From contig CAZRLO010000075.1 in assembly GCA_964600965.1 (NCBI GenBank), positions 1 to 13,914 on the forward strand: 13,914 bases of DNA, given 5' to 3'. The notes below the pieces were generated by a model. That model searched no databases, was not told the DNA's origin, and worked only from the letters and a program-made list of their open reading frames with translations. Made by a program: the position numbers and the translations under genes. Within the stretch, counting starts at the first letter, position 1, and the number at the start of each line of letters is the position of its first letter. Shown here piece after piece: positions 1-7,100 of this stretch. The DNA comes from UBA5972 sp964600965 (lineage in GTDB: Bacteria; Pseudomonadota; Alphaproteobacteria; Rhodobacterales; Rhodobacteraceae).

Positions 1-285
1 CTGGAAATGGACGAAATCAACGACGATTTCCCCACGACCGACGTCGCCATCGTGATCGGGTCCAACGACATCGTGAACCCGGCAGCGCAGGAAGACCCCA
101 ACTCGCCCATCGCCGGAATGCCGGTGCTGGAAGTGTGGAAGGCCAAGCAGGTTTTCGTGTCCAAACGCGGGCAGGGCACCGGCTATAGCGGCATCGAGAA
201 CCCGTTGTTCTTCAAGGAAAACACCCGGATGTTTTTCGGGGACGCCAAGGCCTCGTTGAACGATCTGCTGACCCGGATCGAATAG
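1..285 (+). CDS. pntB: NAD(P) transhydrogenase subunit beta, C-terminal part (5' truncated by window)
   Basis: The reading frame is open from base 1 and ends at TAG 283-285, giving the last 94 residues of a protein that is about 460 residues in the family. PntB is the membrane subunit of the proton-translocating transhydrogenase, which uses the proton gradient to reduce NADP+ with NADH. The visible part is the cytosolic NADP(H)-binding domain III. It shows the conserved stretches around DVAIVIGSNDIVNPAAQ, the segment PNSPIAGMPVLEVWKAKQV, the KRGQGTGYSGIENPLF loop and the closing MFFGDAK. The ATG at base 7 is internal and not a start. The gene converges on the capsule permease with only 17 bases between stop codons, and no terminator hairpin is visible there. 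Confidence 0.96.
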   Translation: MEMDEINDDFPTTDVAIVIGSNDIVNPAAQEDPNSPIAGMPVLEVWKAKQVFVSKRGQGTGYSGIENPLFFKENTRMFFGDAKASLNDLLTRIE

Positions 286-302
286 GCGCGTTGCGGCGTG
301 TG

Positions 303-1118
303 CTATCGGTTCAGCAGATCGCTGTGAAAGCGCTTGAGCAGCAACAGACCCAGCACGAAGAGCACACCCGACACGCCAAAAACATAAGCCTCAGAGACAT
401 AGACCGCGTCGTAGCCCGCATAAAACCCGTTGCGCATTTCACCCGTGACATGGGCGACCGGATTGAACCACAGATACCAGCGATAGGGGTCCGGCACGCT
501 TTCCAACAGGAACAGCACACAGGATACCAGAAACAACGGCCGGCTCAGGGCCGAAAACAGGCTGCGCCAGATCGGAAACACCAGAAACAGAAAGCAATTG
601 AGTGTACCAACCCCCAGCCCGAATGCCGCCGCCATCGCCAGACTGCGAAAAATGGCACCGAAATTCAGGATCGCGCGAATGTCGAAATACTCCAGGATCG
701 CACTGGTCAGCAGCACGAAAATCATGAAATGGGTGGCCACGCTCAGGATGAAACGCGCAAAGATCGTGTCGATGAACGTGACCCCGGGATACGCCAGCAA
801 CTGCTTGGAGAACACAAGCGAATTAGCCGTCTTGGCGCTGACATCGTTGAAAAGAAACAGCGGCAGCAGCCCGGTCGTGTAGAAGATCGCGAAATTGGTC
901 CCGATCGGCGGATTGCGGAAGGCCAGCGAAAAGACGATGCTCAAAAGCGCGATACCGGCGACCGGCTCGGCCACCGCCCAGAAATATCCACCGACGGACC
1001 TGCCATAGGTCGCCGCCATTTCGCGCATCAACAGCGCGAAAATCGTGCGGAGGGTCTTGAAGCGGCGTTTCTCCCGCGGGCGCAACGCGCGTGCTGTGGC
1101 CATTGGGCTGCCATCCAT
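303..1118 (-). CDS. kpsM: ABC-2 type capsule/polysaccharide export permease (KpsM-like)
   Basis: This 271-residue integral membrane protein is the transmembrane subunit of an ABC exporter that moves capsular or related polysaccharide across the inner membrane. It has the ABC-2 permease layout: a short basic N-terminal cytosolic segment (about residues 1-30) that includes MREMAATYGRS, then about six hydrophobic segments, and the family's conserved C-terminal WFNPVAHVTGEMRNGFY stretch before the last membrane helix. Length matches KpsM/BexB/CtrC (about 260-270). The first ATG (1118) has no good ribosome binding site. The second in-frame ATG at 1103 is preceded by GGATGG and is an alternative start. 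It is divergent from the KpsE-like and KpsT-like genes, which probably encode its partners. The kpsM name is by family resemblance; the exported polymer is unknown. Confidence 0.9.
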   Translation of the reverse strand: MDGSPMATARALRPREKRRFKTLRTIFALLMREMAATYGRSVGGYFWAVAEPVAGIALLSIVFSLAFRNPPIGTNFAIFYTTGLLPLFLFNDVSAKTANSLVFSKQLLAYPGVTFIDTIFARFILSVATHFMIFVLLTSAILEYFDIRAILNFGAIFRSLAMAAAFGLGVGTLNCFLFLVFPIWRSLFSALSRPLFLVSCVLFLLESVPDPYRWYLWFNPVAHVTGEMRNGFYAGYDAVYVSEAYVFGVSGVLFVLGLLLLKRFHSDLLNR

Positions 1119-1187
1119 GATCAGTTACGTATAGAAAATATGCCAGAAGCCCGTTAAACAAACAAACAGGTATTCCGGGAACATAAA
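1119..1187. promoter_or_regulatory. Divergent promoter region of the capsule export genes
   Basis: These 69 bases separate the divergent permease and KpsE-like starts and must hold promoters for both directions unless transcription enters from elsewhere. The stretch is clearly more AT-rich than its surroundings, with TATAGAAAATATG near 1130-1142 and a run of AAAC repeats at about 1156-1167. Several weak -35/-10 pairs can be drawn on either strand, but none is good enough to name a start site. This is inference from position and base composition. Confidence 0.4.
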
Positions 1188-2456
1188 TTGTCAGACGAAC
1201 CCAGCAGGATTTCCATCAGGCCCGTGCCGGGCGCAACCCAACATCCGAATGTTGCGGAAAATCCGGCGGGTCACCTTGCAGAGCCGCATCCGGATAGGGC
1301 GGGGCGCGTGGCGCCCGCTGTTGCCAGAAAGTCGCCACCCGTCGCGCAGCCGGCGCGGATGCGCAAGCGGCATTTCGGATTGATGTTCAGTTTCATGGTG
1401 GGGGTTGTCGGACCGCTGGTCCTGATTTTCTGGTATCTCTTTTTCGTGGCCAATGATCAATACGCCTCGCGGGTCGGGTTTTCGGTTCGCAGCGAAGAGA
1501 TGCCGACCGCGTCTGACGTGCTGGGCGGTCTGGGCGCATTGTCCACCGGCACCTCCAGCGATTCCGACGTGCTTTACGAGTTCATTCAAAGCCAGCAGCT
1601 TGTGGCGACGATCAACGCCAGGATCAACCTCAAGGCGCTTTACAGCAAGCCGGTGAACGACCCGGTCTATGCGTTCGATGCGACCGGCAAAATCGAGGAC
1701 CTGCTGCGATACTGGCAAAGAATGGTGAAGATCGATTATGACAGCGGCACCGGGCTGATCGAACTGCGGGTGAACGCGTTTTCGCCGGAAGACGCGCAAT
1801 TGATCGCGCGTGAAATCTTCAGCGCGAGTTCCGCGATGATCAATGATCTGTCGGCAATCGCACGCGAGGATGCCACCGGATACGCCAAGGTCGAACTTGC
1901 GGCGGCGCTGGAACGGCTGAAAGCGGCGCGCCAGGCGCTGACACGGTTTCGCAGCGAAACCCAGATCGTTGATCCGACGGCCGACGTGCAGGGCCAGATG
2001 GGGCTGTTGACCACACTACAGACCCAGCTTGCGCAAGCGTTGATCGAATTGGACCTGTTGCGCGACGTTACCCGGGACGGCGACCCCCGCATCGCCCAGT
2101 CGCAGCGCCGCATCGCGGTCATTCAGAACCGCATTTCCGAGGAACGCAAGAAAATCGGCCTTGGGGAAAGCGGTACGGATGCAGCATTCTCCAATCTGGT
2201 CGGCCAGTACGAAGCGCTGGTCGTGGACCGCGAATTTGCCGAACAAACCTACCTCAGCGCGCGGGTGGCCTATGATCTGGCCCTGGCCGAGGCCAACCGC
2301 AAAAGCCGGTATCTGGCCGCCTATGTGCGCCCGACGCTGGCGGAATCCTCGGAATTTCCAAGGCGCTTGATGCTGCTGTCGCTGTACGCGCTGTTTCTTT
2401 GTATCGGCTGGGCAATTCTGGTGCTGGTCGGCTATAGCATCCGTGACCGAAGGTAA
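1188..2456 (+). CDS. kpsE: Capsule polysaccharide export inner-membrane protein (KpsE/BexC/CtrB family)
   Basis: This 422-residue protein has the architecture of polysaccharide co-polymerase/export proteins of the KpsE/BexC/CtrB type. A cytosolic N-terminal region comes first, then a membrane helix at about residues 65-88. A long periplasmic region follows with heptad-like helices (about 210-330, rich in Ala, Gln, Glu and Arg), and a second membrane helix lies at about 394-414 with a basic tail (SIRDRR). These proteins link the ABC exporter in the inner membrane to the outer-membrane channel. The start is a TTG at 1188 with GGGA about 8 bases upstream; no ATG or GTG fits better at the N-terminus. 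The first 60 residues are rich in Pro, Ala and Arg and are longer than in E. coli KpsE (about 380 residues in total). The ATPase gene follows after 5 bases. Confidence 0.88.
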   Translation: MSDEPSRISIRPVPGATQHPNVAENPAGHLAEPHPDRAGRVAPAVARKSPPVAQPARMRKRHFGLMFSFMVGVVGPLVLIFWYLFFVANDQYASRVGFSVRSEEMPTASDVLGGLGALSTGTSSDSDVLYEFIQSQQLVATINARINLKALYSKPVNDPVYAFDATGKIEDLLRYWQRMVKIDYDSGTGLIELRVNAFSPEDAQLIAREIFSASSAMINDLSAIAREDATGYAKVELAAALERLKAARQALTRFRSETQIVDPTADVQGQMGLLTTLQTQLAQALIELDLLRDVTRDGDPRIAQSQRRIAVIQNRISEERKKIGLGESGTDAAFSNLVGQYEALVVDREFAEQTYLSARVAYDLALAEANRKSRYLAAYVRPTLAESSEFPRRLMLLSLYALFLCIGWAILVLVGYSIRDRR

Positions 2457-2461
2457 GGTCG

Positions 2462-3145
2462 ATGATCCGTCTGGAAAATGTCTGTAAATCCTTTCACATG
2501 AACGGGATCACCACGACCGTCGCCGACAACATCAATATTGTCTTTCCCTCGCTGACAGGCGTTGCGCTGCTGGGGCGCAACGGGGCCGGAAAATCCAGCC
2601 TGCTTGGCATGATCGCCGGCACCATTCATCCGAACAGCGGCAAGATCACCTCGGACGGCTCGATGTCGTGGCCGGTCGGATTTGCAGGCAGTTTCAGCCC
2701 CGATCTGACCGGGGTGCAGAATACCCGGTTCATTGCGCGGGTCTATGGCGTGGACAGCGACGGGCTGATTGATTTCGTCAAGGATTTTTCGGAACTCGGG
2801 CCGCGTTTTCACCTGCCGATCCGGTCCTATTCCTCGGGAATGCGGTCGCGGCTGGCTTTTGGCGTATCGATGGGCATCAAGTTTGATACCTACCTTGTCG
2901 ACGAGGTGACCGCCGTCGGCGACGCCGGTTTCAAGGAAAAGAGCGCCACCGTCTTTCGGGAACGATTGGAGACCAGCGGTGCCATCGTCGTTTCCCACTC
3001 GCCAGATCTGATCCGCAGCATCTGCACCGCGGGGGCCGTCCTGGAAAAGGGGCATCTGATCTATTTCGAGGATCTGGAGGAAGCCATAGATGCCCACGAA
3101 CGCAACATGGCACTGCCGGTACCGGAGCAGGCAATAGCGGTCTGA
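2462..3145 (+). CDS. kpsT: Capsule polysaccharide export ABC transporter ATP-binding protein (KpsT-like)
   Basis: This 227-residue cytosolic ATPase powers polysaccharide export together with the permease encoded at 303-1118. Visible motifs are Walker A GRNGAGKSS (residues 38-46), the signature loop YSSGMRSR (123-130), Walker B FDTYLVDE (141-148) followed by AVGDAGF, and the H-loop VVSHS with His179. The SSGM form of the signature in place of LSGGQ, and the ValAspGluValThrAlaValGlyAsp run, are typical of the KpsT/BexA/Wzt branch. Length matches KpsT (about 220), so there is no C-terminal carbohydrate-binding extension as found in Wzt; this points to capsule-type export. The ATG follows GAAGGTAAGG, a usable ribosome binding site. 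Confidence 0.93.
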   Translation: MIRLENVCKSFHMNGITTTVADNINIVFPSLTGVALLGRNGAGKSSLLGMIAGTIHPNSGKITSDGSMSWPVGFAGSFSPDLTGVQNTRFIARVYGVDSDGLIDFVKDFSELGPRFHLPIRSYSSGMRSRLAFGVSMGIKFDTYLVDEVTAVGDAGFKEKSATVFRERLETSGAIVVSHSPDLIRSICTAGAVLEKGHLIYFEDLEEAIDAHERNMALPVPEQAIAV

Positions 3146-4108
3146 ATGGCGGATACACAAACCCGAACGGCGGCACGGGCCGCGGCGACCCACGTCGTTG
3201 TTCTGCTGGCCACCTGCAACGGCGCGCGGTTCTTGCAGGCGCAGTTGGACTCGTTGCTGGCCCAGACCCATCGCGACTGGTCGCTGATCGCCAGCGATGA
3301 CGCCTCGGCCGATGATACCATGGCGCTGCTGGAAAGGTTTCAGACCGAAAACCCCGACCGCAGGATCACCCTGATCCGTGGACCGGGCCGCGGGTTCACC
3401 CGCAATTTTCTGTCGCTGCTTTACCGGTCCGAACTGGCGGGCAACGTCGTGGCGCTGTGCGACCAGGACGATGTGTGGTTGCCCCACAAGATCGAACGCG
3501 CCCTGTCGCAAATGCGCGGCTTTGACCCGGAAACGCCGGTGCTTTACGGCGGATGCAGTCTGGTGGTCACCGAAACGCTGCAAGACCCGCGAATATCGCC
3601 CCGGATCAGGCGCCCGCCTTCGTTTGCCAATGCGCTGGTGCAAAACATCATGGGTGGCAACACCATGATGCTCAACCCCGCCGCGCTCGCCCTCGTACAG
3701 GCCGCGACTGACGCGCCGGAAATGTCGCATCACGATTGGTGGTTGTATCAGCTTGTCGCCGGTGGCGGTGGCCGGGTTTTTTTCGACCGCGAACCGGGCC
3801 TGTTATACCGACAGCACGGTGCCAACCTGATCGGTGCCAACTGGGGTGTGCAAAGCAAGCTTGGCAAGATCGGTTACGTGCTGTCCGGGCGTTATAAACG
3901 CAACAATGACCTCAACCTTGCCAGTCTGAACAGCGTCTCCACTTTGCTGAGCACAAAGAACCAGCGACTCTTGCAGGATTTTCGCCGACTGCGCCGCGAG
4001 ACTCCGCATCCACGGGCGATCCGCCGGTTCTATCGGGCGGGCATCTATCGGCAGACCACCATCGGCAACATTCTGATGCTGCTGGCGCTGTTGCTGCGCC
4101 GGATTTAG
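3146..4108 (+). CDS. Family 2 glycosyltransferase
   Basis: This 320-residue protein has a GT-A fold N-terminus. It opens with VVVLLATCNGARFLQAQLDSL (about 17-37), then THRDWSLIASDDASADD (41-57), and the metal/nucleotide-sugar motif LCDQDDVWLPHKIE (104-117). This is the pattern of GT2 enzymes that add sugars, often rhamnose or similar, to surface polysaccharides. A conserved HHDWW follows near residue 195. The donor and acceptor cannot be read from the sequence. The ATG abuts the TGA of the ATPase gene (TGAATG at 3143-3148) and has no clear ribosome binding site close by, so termination-reinitiation coupling is likely. The context suggests it builds or modifies the polymer exported by the neighbouring ABC system. 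It is the last gene of the operon and converges on the autotransporter gene. Confidence 0.9.
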   Translation: MADTQTRTAARAAATHVVVLLATCNGARFLQAQLDSLLAQTHRDWSLIASDDASADDTMALLERFQTENPDRRITLIRGPGRGFTRNFLSLLYRSELAGNVVALCDQDDVWLPHKIERALSQMRGFDPETPVLYGGCSLVVTETLQDPRISPRIRRPPSFANALVQNIMGGNTMMLNPAALALVQAATDAPEMSHHDWWLYQLVAGGGGRVFFDREPGLLYRQHGANLIGANWGVQSKLGKIGYVLSGRYKRNNDLNLASLNSVSTLLSTKNQRLLQDFRRLRRETPHPRAIRRFYRAGIYRQTTIGNILMLLALLLRRI

Positions 4109-4153
4109 GCCCGGTTTGTGGCCATTGCGCGCGGACGGCCCCGGTCAGCGCCG

Positions 4154-7100
4154 CTATTGCAGCGGAATTGTCACCCGCACCGACCCGCCATAGGACTGAT
4201 ATCCCGCCTTGCCGAGGCCATCCAGATTGGTGTTGATATCGACACGGATCCCATTGCGTTTGACGATCAAGATGCCGGCCTCGAACCGTGCCCGCCAGCC
4301 CGACGTTTCGTCCGTGGTGGTTCCGGCCAGCGTCGTTCCCGTGGCATTGCTGAAATTGAAGATCCCGTCCAGCGAAAGCCGTGGATAATAAACCTCGCCG
4401 TGTTTGCCCTCGACCATGGTCGAGAAATTCGGCCCAAATCGCAACTGCCCCTGCGCCACGGTCTGCGACGGAATCAGAACCATCAGCGAATCGACATAGG
4501 CGGCCTGGGTTTCCGACATGAACGAAAGGCTGGCATTGGGTTGCATTTTCCAATTACCCAGCGTCGCGTTGCCTGTCAGGCTGGCGTCGATCAGCCAGCG
4601 ACTGGTGTTGAAGCTGTCGGTGTAGGTGTTGAAAGGGCTGATCCGGTTGTTCGATTGACCGGCCGCAATGCGACCATCGAAATAAAGACCCGACCCCAGC
4701 CGCGCGGTCACGTAGGGCCCGACCATCCAGCCCGCGCCGCTTGAGGTGTTGTTCAGCACGTTGGAAAAATCGAGGATCGAGTCGAACTGTATCAGCGCCC
4801 CGACCAGCAGATCGGGATTGACCAGCCAATCCGCGCCCAGATAGCCGACCGCGAAATGGCCCTGCGAGCCCTGCAGGGCGTCGAACTGGTTGTACGAGGC
4901 CTCCATCCACACGTCGAAATCGCTGCTGTAAATCTTGGCGGTTGCATCCTGGGAACCATCCACCGAAAGATCCACCCGCGCCGCCGCCATCCGCGCCTGC
5001 GCCAGACTGGACGAAACCGAGAAGTTGTCTGAACCCGGCGTCAGGCCCCGCACCGTGAACGGCAACAGCGATTCCAGATCGCCGCGCAGAAAGCCCACAT
5101 TCTGCGACGCGCCGTCGCCGCCGCCCAGCCGCCCAAAGCGCCGGCCCCGGCTTGGCTGGTTCGACAGCAGGAAATTGACCCGCCGCCGGATCATCACTTC
5201 GATGCTCTCGGACGTGAATGTTCCGGACTCGCGGCTGTTGAAGGTACAGACGACCGATTCTCCGGCCTCCAGCTTCAGGGTCAGAACGCCGGTTGTCGTG
5301 TCGCCGGTGCTGTTGGCATCCGAACAGGTGATCGATTCGTTGCCAAATCCTGAGGGCAGGGTCTGGGTAACCGTGTAGTTGCCTGCCGTCAGGGTGACCG
5401 GCCCTTCAAGCCCGGCGCCGCCCACGGTCGTGATCGCAAAGGTCAGCGACGCCTCGGAAGACGTGAAATTGAACGTATCGTCGGTATCTGCGGTCTGCAC
5501 GATGGTGATATCGGCCGTGGTGCTGGCAGTGGCGGTCAGGGTTGCGGTGGCGGTTCCGCTGTTGCCCAGCGACGACGTCAGATCGTCGGTAAGGTTGACC
5601 AGCGAACCGGCGCTCGTCGCGGTCACGTCGACGGAAATCGTGCAAGTGCTGGCCGCCGCGACCGAACCGCCCACCAGCCCGACCGAACCCGCGCCACCCG
5701 TCGCATCCAGCGTGCCGGCGCAGGTGTTCGCGGCGTTCGGCGTGGACGCGATGGCCATGCCCGGCGGCAGGGTATCACGGAATTCAAGCCCGCTGGTCGC
5801 CCCCGGTCCGGGTGTATTGTCGATGGTGAAGGTCAGGGTCGACGTCCCGCCAACGCTGATCGTCGAAGGGCCGAATGCCTTGGCGAAACCCGGCGGCGGC
5901 AGGGTGACCGTCAGGTCGTCCGTGGCCGGGTCGGCGATGCTCAGCCCGTTCTCAAGCAGATTTCCGGTCGTGTTGGTAAAGGTCCCAGCAACCGTGGCCG
6001 GTAGTTGAAGATCGACGCTGAACGTGCAGCTTTCCGCCGCGCCGAGGCTGCCGCCGGTAAACAACAGCGGCGATGTGCCGGTGATCGCCGACCCGGCCCC
6101 GCAGACATCGTTCAGGGGCAGTCCGGTTGCGACCAGCCCCGCCAGCGCCGCATCCAGGTCGTCGGAAAACGCAAGGTTGGACAGGGTGCCGCCGGTGGCC
6201 GGATTGGCGATGGTGAATTCCAACGTCGTGGTTCCGGCCGATTCCACCGGATTGGTCAGGAATGTCTTGCTGAAGGTCGGCGATGTCGACGAGAATACAC
6301 GCAAGGTATCCGACGCGCTGCTGCCGGTCACGGCAGACGCGCCGATCATGCCGGTCAGGTCGCTGACGGTATTGACATAATCGCCGGACGCCGCGCTTGC
6401 CGGCACCAGAACCGACGCGCCGATGGTGCAACTTGCACCCGGGGCCAACGTGCCGAAATTCAGGGCAAACACAGCGCCACCCAGCGTCGAGCCCCCGCAC
6501 GAATTGGACGCGATATATCCAAGCGATCCCGGCAGCACTGCATCTATGTCGTCGGTGAACGCGATGGAGGAAACCGTTGATCCGCTGGTGTTCTGGATGG
6601 TGAAATCCAGGCCAACGAATTTGCCCGCAAAGACCGGATCGCCGGTAAATGTCTTGGTCAGGAGCAGCGGTTCGGAGATCACGGTTAAGGTGTCGCTGGC
6701 CATATTGCCGGTACGGGTGGCACCGCCGACGGACCCGATGATGGCGGTCGTGGTGTTGACATGGTCGCCGTCGCTTGCCGACGCCGGCACCACCATGTCC
6801 AGGACCAGGGTGCAGAAAGAGCCGCCGGTCACCGCGCCCCCGGTGAATTGCAGATCCGACGTTCCGGCCATCGCGAATCCGCACGTATTCGTGGTTGGCG
6901 CGCCACCGGTGACCGACATCCCCGGAACCACGGCACCCAGGTTGTCGTCGAACCCGACGGCAATCGCGTCATCGGCCGCGTTCGGGTTGGTGATGGTGAA
7001 GGTCAGGGAAACGGAATCGCCGGCCACCACCGGGTCGCCGCTGAATACCTTGGTCAGTTGCAGCGCCAGAACATCCGTCACATTGAAATCGTCGGACGCC

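Noticed and set aside
2432..3733. Minus-strand open frame of 433 codons over the ATPase and glycosyltransferase genes
   Set aside because: It is antisense to two genes with clear Walker and GT2 motifs; its product is composition-biased and matches nothing I know.
4109..4153. Bidirectional terminator between the convergent glycosyltransferase and autotransporter genes
   Set aside because: Only short GGCC arms with a long loop can be paired and there is no T run on either strand, so I do not call a terminator.
4118..4744. Plus-strand open frame of 208 codons opposite the autotransporter barrel
   Set aside because: It is a shadow of the barrel domain, with no start signal and no recognisable content. 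The same holds for the other plus-strand frames across 4935-9017.
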